Counted from the stretch's first letter, positions 1 through 11,760 are shown. The stretch is DNA of 64,000 nt from Adiantum capillus-veneris (GCA_014529385.2 CM043948.1:83570260-83634259); one strand, 5' to 3'. The notes: generated by a model from the sequence alone, not told the origin. A program made the numbers and translations.

Positions 1-200
1 CGTAGTTGCGCTTGTCAACGTGGAGCGAAAGGTGTGGTGACAAGGAAAACACGTGGGAGAGAGAAACGCTATAAGAGAGAGAGGAGAAGAGGAGAGAGAT
101 GGTAGAGAGAGAAGATGGAGAGAGAGCGGGCAAGCCCTGCAAGGGAAACTCTGCTAAACATGAGAGGTACAAGGCTCTAGACACAATGCCAAAATGGGGT

Positions 201-327
201 GCCCCCTTCCCCTATATAGAGGTCTATACTTGCTACCTGACTCCCCTCAAATAGAGGTCTATATAGGGGAGGGGTCGCCCCCTCCCCTATATAGAGGTCT
301 ATACTTGCTACCCGACTCCCCTCAAAT
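201..327. repeat. Direct repeat of about 51 bp (two copies)
   Basis: Two near-identical copies, 201-252 and 277-327, each run from GCCCC through CCTATATAGAGGTCTATAC to CTCCCCTCAAAT. The 24-bp spacer repeats part of the unit and carries TATATAGGGG, so it can pair with the CCCCTATATA of the flanking copies. The rest of 1-941 holds no coding segment I can support; it precedes the first visible kinase exon and is probably intron or inserted repeat DNA. Confidence 0.8.
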
Positions 328-941
328 TCCCCATGACCCAAAAAAGTGGGAATAATAGAAGAAAATAGCCAGGGTAGTTTGGGACCCTAGCTGTTGTGGC
401 ACAAATTCCGTTGGCTATTAGGCTTAGGGGTGAGCCTTGCTGTGAGCTGAACGTATTTCCGGTCCTTAACGTTTGTTTTGTGCTTGTATGGCTTGTGACA
501 TATGATGTGTGCAGGATGGATCCAAGGCACTAAAGGGAAGACAAGTAGTAATTATGAAGAGTTGTGGTTACAAATCGAAGGAACTTGCGGTTTAAGTTTT
601 AGAACTTTTAAGGGTTACCTTCGATTATAAGGCCCATCTTTGATCCTAGCAGGTCTTCGAGATGGAGCCCACTAAAAGTTTCCAATGAAGATCACATAAG
701 TAGAATTATGCCAAGCTAGACTGCCTGCTGAACACACTCCATCATTTTAGATGCTTGTTGTTGCCCAGGAGCCTGCCAAAGGTGACTCTTTTGTTTATTT
801 TCCATATTGGAGTGAATGACCAGTGGGTCTAGTTTAGCATTTGTGCTGGCACCCATGCTAACATTTATTTGATGAATCAGCGGCCTTAAAATCGATGCCT
901 TAATGCTTGCTAGTTAAAGCTGGTGACCTGTTGTTTTGCAG

Positions 942-2901
942 GAAAATTCGTCACAAGAATGTGGTGCAGTTTATTGGTGCGTGTACACGTCCTCCTCACC
1001 TTTGCATTGTAACAGGTAAACTTTTTAATTCATACATGTGGTTATTATAACTTCTTATGCAAGCTTCTCATATACAATTGGCATGTTTGTCCAGAGTTTA
1101 TGTCAGGAGGAAGTGTCTATGATCAGTTGCATAAGCACAAAAGTATGTTCAAGCTCCCGACATTACTCAGAGTAGCAATTGATGTTTCAAGAGGAATGGA
1201 TTATCTACACCAATGTAACATTATTCACAGAGATTTGAAGGCTGCAAATCTTTTGATGGACGAGCATGAGGTGAGAGAAGTTAAAAATGCAGGTTGGGTG
1301 GCAATTTGCTTTTACTAAATAGTGATCTCTGTCTGGAGTTATGGGTCTGCAGTCTTGTGCAAGTACTTTTAGCCCAGACAATTTGCGTTATGGCTCTACC
1401 ATGGGCCTTTTGTGCTTACTAAAATGAAAATTTTCTTGACAAGACTAGTTAATATATGCACTTAGATTAATTAGTGCCATTGTTCAAGAGGGCAGCTCAG
1501 TCCAAACTCACTGCCAAATCTTGGGGGTGGGAGACCACTGGCTTCCCTCGCTACCACACAATCTTTGTGATTTAGAGAAGAACAACTGTCACAAGGCCTC
1601 TTTTCAAATGAACATTAGTGTTGAATAGGATATTGTTGGAGATGACATCCTCACCAAGGGAGTGCGCCTATATGATTTTTGTTATTAGATAGATAGTTTG
1701 TGCTTTAAGTAAGAAAGTAGGGAGAGGGCCTTTATGACATACTTTCAAGTTTTTCCTTTAAGCAAGGAATGACATGTGTGAATTCTTAAATGTTCTTGCA
1801 GGTCATCAAGGTTGCTGACTTTGGGGTGGCCCGAGTTCAAGCTCAAAGCGGTGTTATGACAGCAGAAACGGGTACCTATAGGTGGATGGCTCCTGAGGTA
1901 GAATCATTTTTCTGTAATTGTGCTTTTAGTGTTGTCTCCTTGGTCTTTGATCCAAAACAAGATCTAAACAAGTCTAAGGCTTAACTTGAAAAGTAGGTCA
2001 TTGAGCATCGACCTTATGACCGCAAAGCAGACGTTTTTAGCTTTGGTGTTGTATTGTGGGAGCTGTTAACTGGCAAGGTTGGTTAATAACTTTCATTTAG
2101 CTTTAACAATTTTGTGTTTTAATGAACTAGACCTGATACTTTCTGCTGGGTCTTTCCTTGATGCAGCTGCCATACGATCACTTGACTCCCTTGCAAGCTG
2201 CAGTGGGGGTGGTTCAAAAGGTAATAATGTTGGCATAGAGCTGAGTCGCACCTTGTGTGAATGTGGGGAGTGGGGTGAAGCAATTTCCCAAGCATAGTAA
2301 ATCGGCTTTCTCCTCATTTGTAGAAGCCCTGCTGCCATTCTGCTAGCACTACGACAAAGGGAAGGGATATGCTATTTTTCTGCAGAATCTCGCCTTCTCC
2401 TTGTTTCTCGAACCAACTTGCCCAATGAAAATGCTTCAATACTATCTATCAATTTCCACTTTCGATAATCTGCCCCTGCGTGCGATGCCTCTCTTCCCCC
2501 CACCCCTCCTATTTGTACTCTGTGGGACTTTGCTCTCAGTATTAAGTAAATACACCAATAATGGATTTTAACACCACAGATTCCACTTTCTTTTTCAGGG
2601 ATTAAGGCCCACCATTCCCAAGAATATCCACCCAAGGCTTGCAGAGCTTCTTCCGAGATGCTGGCAACACGATCCAGTGGAACGCCCGGAGTTTACAGAA
2701 ATAACTACTATTCTTCAGGACATCATGAAAGAGGTCGAAAAAACTCTGGAAGGACTTGCTTGATCTTTGTAAATCTGACATTGGCTCATGCAATTGTGTG
2801 ACGCTGACTCGCTGTCTGTCTGCTTGTAGGTCCTTGAAGAGGAGAAAAAGGAGAAAAAAGGCGGTGGTTTCTTCTCATCGCTAAAGAAGCCCGGCCACTA
2901 A
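942..2901 (+). CDS. 3' part of an ACT-domain Raf-like protein kinase (STY8/17/46 type), seven exons
   Basis: Exons 942-1015, 1095-1270, 1802-1897, 1997-2077, 2167-2220, 2599-2733 and 2830-2901 join in frame, each bounded by AG acceptors and GT donors, and give about 228 residues ending at TAA 2899-2901. They encode the kinase domain from [15 protein letters not shown] onward: the catalytic loop [10 protein letters not shown] in exon 2, DFGVAR and GTYRWMAPE in exon 3, [15 protein letters not shown] in exon 4, [11 protein letters not shown] in exon 5, and the CW..DP..RP motif in exon 6. The last exon gives a Lys/Glu-rich tail with [13 protein letters not shown], as in the STY8/17/46 group of plant ACT-domain dual-specificity kinases. 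The glycine loop, the VAIK lysine and any ACT domain must lie in exons upstream of the window; none was found in 1-941. All visible catalytic residues are intact and no exon is broken, so this looks like a live host gene. Reading on past 2733 would give an alternative stop at 2761-2763. Confidence 0.92.
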
Positions 2902-5460
2902 TTGTATGTAGCTGTTCATGTCTATTTGTTGATAATATTCTTTCCAACAAATGCCCTGGTATAGATTTTCTTTCCTTCTCAACTCAACAGTGAGATATTT
3001 GTCATTGTTTTGGCATAATTTTGTGTGTCTTGTTGTGGAGTTCTTGCTTCAAATTCAAAAGCATTGTCTGCTCCTTCATTTTTATGAGAAGCTTCAATTT
3101 TGTATAGAAGCTAAGTTGGTCTTGTAAAATTTTGACCAGATAATGTACTTTTCAAGTCGAGGGTTACTGTTTTTCCCCGTCGTTGCTCATTATGGCCTAA
3201 TCATGGCTACAATTGTAAAATAGGATCGGTTGTTATCGGGTCAGGAGGATTGAAAGAATTGCCAGCTTTTCTGCCATCATTCTGTTAGGGTTTAACTTGT
3301 TTGCCAGATTGACATATTTAGTCGGTTGGTGTGACGCTACGCTATGGTGGAAGGCTTATTATATTAAGGGTTCATAGTTTAAACTAAAACATGGTGGAAG
3401 TCATTACATGCCAAATGTAAGAAGATTATAGATAGCATGCTGAATTTTATTTACTTAAGTTTTATTTGCCTCAATTTTAGAGATGAAGCTGGACGAGGCA
3501 GAAACACTGGATGTTAGAAATTGGGAGCATGTCTGGTCATTGCGGACTAGGCCCTTAGGGTGGGTGAATATGGAGTCCTAAAAAGAGGACTCTGGCCTGA
3601 CGGGGATCTTTCGGGAGCACTAATAGGTGGGATCTGCGAAATTGTTGTGAACTGAATCTGTTTGCTTTCAATGCATCGAGATTGAGGGTGATTTTCACGA
3701 GGGGGAGGTCAGTACGAGTATACACAAAAGGTCTAAGATTACCCATGCCAGGCACATTCCAAAAAATATGCTAATCAAATCCAATTACCTACTCTTCTCG
3801 ATTATCCACAAGGGCCGTGGAACTTGAGAGTTTTGCTAGTTGTGTTTAGCTTATTTTGTCAAATTGCATAGCCATGTCTAGCTTTATGTGACAATTTGCA
3901 TGGCCATGTCCTTGTAGCATATAGATTGTTTTCATTTAGGAGGAGAGGTAGCAAAAGTGGCTTGGTATAAACTACTTTAGATGTGTGCTGTATGTGGATG
4001 AGTGGATAGATTTAATATAAGGAATCCAGCTAAGGGATGAAATCTCATTAATACTTTTTAATACATTGGTGAGAACATCAAGCAAAGTAGAATCACCAAT
4101 TTTAGATTGCCCATGTGTTAGAAGATAAGAACAAACATCAGATTTATCAGACATAAGGTGTTGAAAAGGAGGTTTGTTGAAGGGGGGTTGCATGGTCATT
4201 ATAAAGTACGTGGTATTGTCGCTATGGATGACAAAGGTGCACGCCTTGGAAGTCACGGTTAGGAAGCCAAATATTTGAATTAGTTCTTGTTTGATTCAGG
4301 ACACACGCATGCTTGCCCTGTGCTTGCAGACATTTTAGTCTACAAATGTTGTTTAATTAATTTGGTAATTGGAGTGTGTGAACAGGTTTGCATATTGAAT
4401 TTGATGGGCAAGCAAATGCTGTAGGCCACAAAGTTTGCAATGCTTGTGGATGTAGAGCACCTAAGTTTGACAAAAGAAGATTCAACCCTAGTACACTAAG
4501 CTACATGTCATCAAGGCGCAGATCGACAAGTGTCGAGTCAATTTACCAATAAGTCCATACGTCATAGTCCATAGGTAGGATCAACAAACTCTCAGATTCA
4601 AGGAGGGACTTAAAGTAGAGATTTTCCTCGATTGTGTTGTCTCGAATGAGGTTTCACTAATGGAGGCAAGTTTTTCAATTGAAAGCACAACATACAAGTG
4701 CTTGATGAGCTTTGAGCTTATGGACAATGAACATGATTGTAATTGAAAAGATTAATACCTGATACATTGAGATATTGGCCCATCATTTTAAACTTGGAGA
4801 AGATTTTAAACTTAGAGAACCTCCTGTAATGGGAAACACGGTGACCTTACAAACACAAGGAAATAGTGCATACAACAAATAAATTTAGGATGCATATCTT
4901 CATTGATGATCTCTTAGGGGACACGTTATTTGCGAAGCATGATCTAAGAGGGAGATAGGGAGAGAGCAAGAGAGCACGTTCATGCACACCATCTAGTCTA
5001 GAGTGCTATGCATGTATGTGAGAGGAGATGAGGTTAAGAGGAGGAGAGAACGACACATGTTTGGGGCCAACGCTACTCTCCCCTACATGGGTCCCTCACT
5101 AAACCCATGTGAGACCCATTATAGGTTAGTGCCTATAAAGTAAAGGCCAAGTGTCATTGTAAAAACTCAAATCGGAGGTGATTGGTTGTGTGATCAATTG
5201 TAAAATTTGAGATTCTATTCACGAGGGAAATGTTGCTAAGGGCGCTCAATTGGGGCAACCTTCACCACAACGGAGCTTGGGTTCTCCCATGTCATTTAAA
5301 AAGCGCAAGTGTGATCTTTCTAGTTCAATTTTTGTTATTTGGTTGCATTTTTTTGTGTTCGAGTGGTTCATTCAACCTTCTTGTTCTTAAAGGGAAAAAT
5401 CACTCACAACAGAGGATAACTCTAAACAACGTTCAGCTTGAGTAGAGGCAACCAATGGAG
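2902..5460. other. Kinase 3' UTR, then gene-free intergenic DNA
   Basis: The first few hundred bases after 2901 are T-rich and suit a 3' UTR. Beyond about 3300 I see short, unconvincing open frames and purine-rich stretches (for example 4935-5060), with no recognisable gene, RNA or element end. Confidence 0.5.
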
Positions 5461-5469
5461 CTTCAAAAA

Positions 5470-6600
5470 ACCCTCACGTGTCTGTGGCTTCCGCTATTAA
5501 TTCCATTGTATCATGAATATCTTATGGATCTTGTTCAAGAATTGCAAACGGCTATCACTTCGAAGTTGGGTGCACCTTACGTCGAAGGTGAATACTTTTA
5601 GAATCTTTATGAAATTTTCGGATGTACTTTACCTTGATCAATAACTTCCTCTCAACATCAAGCATTTATTGTGGCACATCTCTCGCATGGTACTCCTATT
5701 CTAGCAAATTCCATGGGATCTTTGCCTCCTTACGTGCCTTACAACATAGCTTTGAATTCAAATTTCTTTCGTTAGTTTCTACTTCTAATTTTCCATATGC
5801 ATTGTCTTCATGGACGGGATTTATTTTCTATATTGTGGCCAATGAAAAGCTTGCTTTGTAGATACCTCTTACATCGACGATTTCTTCCTTACCACACTAC
5901 CTCCACGCTCATTTAGACCCTTCTACCATCCCATAGCAGGATCTTCTCCAAGTTATCTAGTTTATTTTCCATGTTTTCCACTAACGATGTTACCAGGTGT
6001 TAAACCATTTTAATGGTGGTGGTTCTATGGTTACATTCAACACATTCTATGGAGTCCAAGATAGGTTAAAAGTTTCTTAAATAGTATGATGTTGTCTTTA
6101 TATCGAGGATTGCATAGAAGAATCCAAGCCTACTCAAGTCACTGGCTTTCTTTAAGACAATGCTCCGCAAGAGTGGAGTGCCAAACCCTTTGATCCAAAA
6201 ACCTAATCGTAGTTAAAGAGGATTTTTGCCAAAAATTCTTCTCTTGTAGCTTTGGAGTGTCTTCTTGGAGCCAATTGGTAATAAGATCCTTGATGAATAC
6301 AACCAAATTTTTGAGATGGTTGCCCTCTTGCTTCCATCTCTAACCAATGCAAGAAGTACTATTGTGGACTCTCTTCTGCATTACAAGAGCATTGATTTAC
6401 CATCAAAGTTGCTACCATGCAAGAGCCTATGGATCATATAGGAGTGGGCTACAGGATGATGGACAAAAAACTCACTTTCACCAATGATAAGTTTTCTTTC
6501 AAGAATGCCCCTCTTCCTGCACTCGCTATTCCTACATCTTTTGATCCACCCAATGATACACGCATGAAGCTCTTGTAAGCTAAAAGATTGTACATCTTAT
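5470..6600 (+). pseudogene. Coding-like remnant upstream of the hAT transposase, unrecognised
   Basis: Short stretches read like decayed protein in shifting plus-strand frames, for example EYLMDLVQELQTAIT near 5515 and DKKLTFTNDKFSFKNAPLP near 6460-6520. They are separated by stops and frameshifts. They may be the N-terminal part of the hAT transposase that follows or a separate retroelement relic. I do not recognise the family. Confidence 0.3.
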
Positions 6601-6603
6601 GCA

Positions 6604-7031
6604 AGAAAGGAGAGAGCCATGATGATGTCGTTTGTCAAAAGAGGATGGGAGCAGCTGCATACTCCTTTACATGGAGCAGGGTTCGTCTTAGACTCCAAGT
6701 TCCAGACTCACGATCAATCTTCAAACAATAAAGTGAACAATGATTTCAAGAAAGTGTGTGTCCAACTATTAGGCAATGTGGATGGACAAGTGGCATACAC
6801 ACAGAAGACGACCTATACTAGCAGAGAAGGAATGTTTGGGGATCCTTGGCATATAGATGCTATCATGACGATGAGTGCACCATTTTGGTGGGAGGAGTAT
6901 GGTGGAGAAAAGTGAAACTTCGACAAGTGGCTGTGAGAGTATTGTCCGTTTTGCTGCCTCAAGTGGTAGTTGTGAAAGAAATTGGTCTTCATTTGTTTTC
7001 ATGGATACTAAAAAACGAAATCGATTAAGTC
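6604..7031 (+). pseudogene. hAT-type transposase remnant (left part), interrupted by a LINE
   Basis: The frame from about 6604 reads FVKRGWEQLHTPLHGAGFVL, then DQSSN, SREGMFGDPWHID and PFWWEEYGGE. That series is typical of plant hAT-like proteins (DUF659/hAT family), leading into the C-terminal dimerisation region. A frameshift near 6915-6960 separates LRQVAVRVLS from SSGSCERNWSSFVFMDTKKR, the conserved SCERNWS...KKRNRL motif. The gene stops abruptly at 7031, where the LINE begins, and resumes at 11585. hAT transposases cut and paste DNA in the nucleus; this copy is frameshifted and disrupted and cannot be functional. Confidence 0.8.
7017..7031. repeat. LINE target-site duplication, left copy
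   Basis: GAAATCGATTAAGTC here is repeated exactly at 11585-11599, just after the poly-A tract. A 15-bp perfect duplication is the normal mark of target-primed reverse transcription. Confidence 0.93.
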
Positions 7032-7109
7032 TGAATTAAGCTAGTAAAGCTGAATTAATGTCTTGTTAAGTTATGGTTTTGGTGATGGACTAGCACCCTA
7101 ACCTCACAC

Positions 7110-8385
7110 GTGCCTGCCCTGCCACAGTGCATGATGTTTGCGCCATCCTTTCCTCAGCGCCCGCTCACGCAACTTCAAGCAACCTCGGCCAACGCGTGGG
7201 ATGCAATCAACCCTCTCCCGCACAGAACGTCTCTTCTTCTCCCAAACTTCCCTTTGGGACAGCTGGCTCCCATAGTGCCTCCACAAGTCCTCTCCAGTTC
7301 GGACCTGCTTATATCCAAGATCCTTCCCCCAGAGCTTGCGAAAAAGCTTATGCAAGCACTTTCTGACAGACATCAACTCCTGTAAACCAGAGCTTGTTCT
7401 GATGGTGTCGACGCTCCTAGAGTCCCACCAAGAGCAACCTTTTGGATCATCTCCCGGAGTAAGCATACATTCGTCCCCCCCGGAGTCTCAATGTGGAAAC
7501 CGCCAAGACATCCTCACCCTGGCCAAGGAAAAGCTACTCAAGGAAGCCATTAGTCATTTTACCTTCTTCTCAAGTCAAGAAGGTCGAAAAAGATCTAGAA
7601 AGTCGTGCCTTGGTAGGTCTTCTTGCTGGCCCACGGCCTCCGGTCGACATGCTTAAAGCTTGGATAAAGCAACAGTGGATTGCACGGGGCATTGAGGTGG
7701 ACTCCATTCAATGCTTACCCAAGAATCACTTGTTGTTGTCTTTAGAGAACAGGCTATGGCGTTTCAAGCCTTAAGTTATGGGCAATTGGTCAGTCGTAAC
7801 TCGGCTCTGGTGCCTGTTTCGATGGAACAAAAAAGTTCAACCCCGAGATCTCCGCAGCCAGAAATTACTTGGTTTGGGTTGAATTCACTAATCTCCCTCT
7901 CCACCTCTACAGCCATCTTGGTCCCATTGCTGGCCAATTGGGCAAGGTCTTAGGTGGTCGTCCAAGGCAGGACTCTCCATCGAGATCCAGATTGACGATG
8001 GGGAGGTCTTCAACCAACCAATTGAATACAAATACCTACCTGACACTTGTTTCCTCTGTGGGAAAAAAGGGCATTTTGTTAGGGCTTGCCCCCTCAAATC
8101 CCCTCCTCCTGCTGCCACTTTTAACCCCCCCACCCCCTCTGACCCTGTTCCTCAGCATCCTAATGCACCCTGTCCTGACAATGGCCATCAACAGCCCAAA
8201 CCTCGCTTTAACGAGGCTGGCAACAAGTTTGGCACCATCAGCAGAGAAGAAGCCAAAGGCAAATCTGCTAATTGGTTTGCTGTCCTAGCACGACTTCAAG
8301 AATTTGTGGATTTTGACTCAGAGGATTCGGGGGAATTCATCCCCCCCACTCAACCACAAGAATTCAAGTCTCTCTGATCCGAAGA
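7110..8385 (+). pseudogene. LINE ORF1 (nucleic-acid-binding protein), frameshifted
   Basis: Overlapping open frames in different phases cover this stretch, as expected of a frameshifted ORF. The clear landmark is one zinc knuckle, CFLCGKKGHFVRAC (C-x2-C-x4-H-x4-C), at 8048-8089, followed by a proline-rich segment (8095-8160). ORF1 proteins of plant L1 elements coat the LINE RNA and contribute to the ribonucleoprotein. No single start codon can be defended. Confidence 0.7.
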
Positions 8386-8419
8386 AAGAAAAGAGATAGA
8401 ACGTATGACGAATTAGCCA

Positions 8420-10782
8420 AGCTAGAAACTTCTCCCCCTTTGGTGGCCATCCAAACGGTCATTTCTTCTCTTCGTAGCCAGCTCAGACACTAAGGGGAGG
8501 TTCTTCTTGACCACTCCACAGTTTTCTTTAAGCAATGGTGGGCAGGGAAAGTCGATAGACCCTTGAAAAAAATGTTCAAATCCATTATAAAGAAGAATGT
8601 CAGAGAGCACGTCCCACATTTCAAAGCAGCCCATCCCATCGAGTCCGATGTACAAAATCTGGGATTCGTTCGTGCCCATTTCGAGTCTCTTTTTAGCCCT
8701 CTCGAATCTCTTTTAGGAGAGGCGATAGAAGCTCGAACTGAAACCCTCTCCTGTAGAAATAAAGTCATTCGAATCCCCCTAGTCAATTTTTGACATCTAT
8801 TAGGCTATAGAAAACCTCAAACTCAACAAAACACCTGGTCTGGATAGTCTTCCCTCTGAATTCTTCCAGCAGTTCAAAGAACTGGCATCTCCTTTTCTGC
8901 TTGCGGTTTGGGAAGAATCTCTGATCCATTAAGCTCTCTCGTGTGCTATCAACACCGGAGTCATTAAGCTTCTTCACAAAAAAGGGGCCAAGGATGACCT
9001 CTCCAATTGGCGTCCTTTGACCATGTTGAACACAGCATACAAAATTCTAGCAAAGGCTATGGCCAATGGGATTACCATCTTGCTCATGCATTGGATTTCT
9101 AAGGAAAAAAAGGGTTTCATTAAAGGAAGGAAAATCGTTGAGGCCGTGATCTCTATGTGGGAAGGCTTTGAACATGCATCAGAATCTGGTCAAGACTTTC
9201 TTTTTGTTCAAATCGACTTTGATAAAACCTATGATAGGTTGGAATGGTCCTTTATTCTCAGATTTCTGGAAGCCACGGGCTTTGGAACCGGATGGTCCTT
9301 CTTATTCAAACACTTATCGGTAATGCAAGAGCAAGAGTTTCTCTGAATGGCAGTTTGTCTGATGTGTTCAATCTGGCAAGGTCCGTTAGGCAAGGTTGTC
9401 CTCTGGCTCCTCTTTTATTTGCCGTAGCAGTCGACTCTCTCAATTGTCTGGTAAAAGATAGAATGGCCAAAGGCCTCATCAAGGGCATCTCCATGCCGGG
9501 CTCTGAAGTTCAACAATGTTTATCCCAGTTTGCTGATGATACTAATGGACCGCTGACTAATGAGGAAGCTACACTGGCTGAATTCTGGGTGGTGTTGCAA
9601 ATTTTGTGCGTGGCTTCGGGCTCTCGTATGAATCATAGCAAAACAGGGATTTTTTTCATAGAAAGCAATCCCAGTTTGGATCTCTCACGTTGGTTGCAAG
9701 GTTATCAAGGAAGGTGAGACATTCCGTCTTCTTGGGATTCCCATGGGTTTTGGGGGATCACTCAAGGCTAGGTGGGACTGAGTATGCAACAAATTCCAAT
9801 CCAAGCTCAACAGGTGGATTGGATTCCAACACTCCTTGGCTGGTCGGGTAGTTGTTATCAATCACTTCCTCAATGCTTATGTGCTGTTCTTCTTGGGCTA
9901 TTGGAGGCCTCCCAATTGCCATCTTCTCAGAATCTCGAAGATATGCAGGAACTTCTTGTGGGCCGGGGATCTGTTCATGAAAAGTCGGCCAAGGTCTCTT
10001 GGGACATTTGCACCCTACCCAAAGGTTCAGGAGGCTTGGGAATACAAAATCTCAATCACATCTCAGATAAAATGGCGATAAAGCTGGTGGTCTCAGCCCT
10101 GTCTCAACCCGAGGAGGAATGGGCTAGACTCCTGTTTAGGAAGCTCAACAGGTTCTACATCTTTGAGCACCCTGGTTGATCTCATCTCATTCCCACTGCA
10201 ATCTTCTTTGGGAAGATTACCATCTTAGCTGTAGCCTCTGACTTGTTGAGGTCTATTTTCAATGCTTGGAATAGGCATAGAGAGAACATCCAGCTGAATA
10301 GCCTCTCCAAGTTCATTTACTCCGTCCACCCCAAAGACTCCGTCTGGTGGCCTAGTATAGAAGTTCCACAGGTCTCCTCTTCTCTCCAAAGGAAAGCTCT
10401 TACTCTTCACAAGAAGGGCCTAAAATGTTGGAAGAATCTTTGGGACCTGGTTTCAATGGACTGGCTGTCTGACATTGAAATTTCTCTCAGGTTTCGGGCT
10501 CATCCCTGGGATCTTCAACTCATCAAAAACCGGATTAGGGATTTCCCTCCAGACCTTATCTGGACACTCCATATCCCGTCTCCCCTGGACCTCAGAGCCT
10601 TCACCTGGATTAGTAGGGTAAAGCTTCCTAACCCCATTTTGATAATCAACACTATGGCCTCTTCCCTTCCTGCTACTCTGAACAGGAGATGGAAGGTCAA
10701 TTACTTCAAGAAACACTGGGAATTCAAGTTCGGGAAAATCTGGACTCCTTCAATTGAACCCAAAAAATCAGTACTATTATGA
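8420..10782 (+). pseudogene. LINE ORF2: reverse transcriptase and connecting region, frameshifted
   Basis: From about 8815 the frame reads KLNKTPGLDSLPSEFF, then NWRPLTMLNTAYKILAKAMA, KGFIKGRKI, VQIDFDKTYDRLEW (motif A), VRQGCPLAPLLFA (motif B) and QFADDT (motif C catalytic Asp pair, 9526-9543). Stop codons and frame changes occur near 8940, 9340 and 9715. The downstream stretches (GRVVVINHFLNAY, KVSWDICTLPKGSGGLGIQNL) are the usual post-RT region of plant L1 ORF2. No endonuclease motifs precede the RT. The two catalytic Asp residues survive although the ORF is broken. Confidence 0.88.
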
Positions 10783-10785
10783 TTA

Positions 10786-11390
10786 ATGTTTCACAAAGCC
10801 TTGTGGACTGGTAAGAGGGCTCTTCAGGCCCAAATTGGCAATGGTCTTTGTTGCAGATGTGGTTCTGTTCTTGAGGACACCTGCCACCTGTTCTTAGGTT
10901 GTCCCGACAGTAAACTGATCTTGAAACCCTTGATTCATACTTTGGGCTTTTCTCCCTCTTGGCACCAACTTCTCCTGAGAGATCATGCTGGAATACTCAC
11001 AGTTTTTTGGAACAAATCAAGAGCTGAATTTTTATGGCTGATCTGGCGGCAAAGAAATTGTAAAATGTTTGGTTCGGCTTACCAGACACCAAGTCTGAAA
11101 GCCCTTTTTTTTCCCCTTCTGGTGCAGGATGTGCCAATTGCTAAAGATTAGGTCACTTTGTATAGAGCCAAAAAAGATATCCTCAAAGATTCAAAGTACT
11201 TCTATGATCGTGTTTACTTATGGGAGCAAGTGGCAGTGATTTAGATGATAAAATCATGTCTTGCAATGATTGGGAGAACGAGATCGACATCGAGATTGCG
11301 CAGCTCGAGGATCGGATTAATGAAGGATACTATTACTTGGAGAGGCTCCAAGCAGAGATTGACACATGTGCAAGAATATAAATGAAGGTG
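10786..11390 (+). pseudogene. LINE ORF2 C-terminus: zf-RVT module and coiled-coil tail
   Basis: FHKALWTGKRALQAQIGNGL is followed by CCRCGSVLEDTCHLFLGCP (10849-10905), the Cys/His module at the end of plant non-LTR ORF2 proteins. LIWRQRNCKMF follows. A last readable stretch at about 11269-11379 (DIEIAQLEDRINEGYYYLER) has heptad-like spacing and would form a coiled coil. It is in another frame, so the C-terminus is also frameshifted. Confidence 0.8.
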
Positions 11391-11399
11391 TCTCGGGCA

Positions 11400-11510
11400 T
11401 GTTTTGAAATGGGTTGGGAGCCCATGTATAAGGTCATTGTGTATTTCACATCAGTTGTATATTTTGAATTGGGCCGGGCGCCTATGTATAAGGTCGTGGT
11501 ATATGTTAGA
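11400..11510 (+). repeat. Tandem duplication in the LINE 3' UTR (about 61-bp unit)
   Basis: TTTTGAAATGGGTTGGGAGC with CCATGTATAAGGTCATTGTG (about 11400-11445) recurs as TTTTGAATTGGGCCGGGCGC with CTATGTATAAGGTCGTGGTA (about 11462-11505). Such 3' UTR repeats are common in LINEs. Confidence 0.7.
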
Positions 11511-11584
11511 GCAGGGCTCTGTGAACATTATGTATACTTTTGCTCATCTAATTAAATTCCTCGCGCTTATGTAAAAAAAAAAAA

Positions 11585-11599
11585 GAAATCGATTAAGTC
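11585..11599. repeat. LINE target-site duplication, right copy
   Basis: Exact repeat of GAAATCGATTAAGTC at 7017-7031, directly after the poly-A tail. Confidence 0.93.
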
Positions 11600-11760
11600 C
11601 AAAATGAGCTGCGCACTTAGTGTATGTATTTTGTAACATGTGACTTATGCATAAACCAGCAAAGTTAGCCACACGTGCTACTGATGACGAAAGCTTTGGA
11701 TGATTTCAAACACACGAAGCAATTGCAAATGAGCTCAACTCCAATGATGAAATGGAATGG
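11585..11760 (+). pseudogene. hAT transposase remnant (right part), continuing after the LINE
   Basis: Reading from KKRNRLS across the duplication, the original frame resumes as RNRLSPK, stop, AAHLVYVFCNM, stop, LMHK. This matches the expected hAT C-terminal pattern (RNRLSP...LVYV..NLRLM), so the pre-insertion gene ran straight through this point. Two in-frame stops show that this part is decayed too. The segment up to about 11760 (ELNSNDEMEW) may be the acidic C-terminal tail. Confidence 0.78.

Larger units (their letters stand above)
7032..11584 (+). mobile_element. L1-type LINE with ORF1 and RT but no endonuclease domain
   Basis: The element runs from just after the left duplication to a 13-A tail at 11572-11584. 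It carries, in order, an ORF1 with one CCHC knuckle, a reverse transcriptase, a C-terminal zf-RVT module, a short coiled-coil tail and a 3' UTR. At about 4.55 kb it is shorter than usual plant L1 elements because the apurinic endonuclease domain expected between ORF1 and RT is absent. Many frameshifts and stops show it is dead. It sits inside the hAT transposase. Confidence 0.92.

Noticed and set aside
2734-2763. Reading kinase exon 6 on to the TGA at 2761-2763 as the gene end
   Set aside because: Splicing at 2733/2830 gives the conserved Lys/Glu-rich [13 protein letters not shown] tail of this kinase group, so the spliced form is preferred.
2093-2793. Open frames on the minus strand opposite the kinase exons
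   Set aside because: They are shadows of the plus-strand exons and introns with no family signal.
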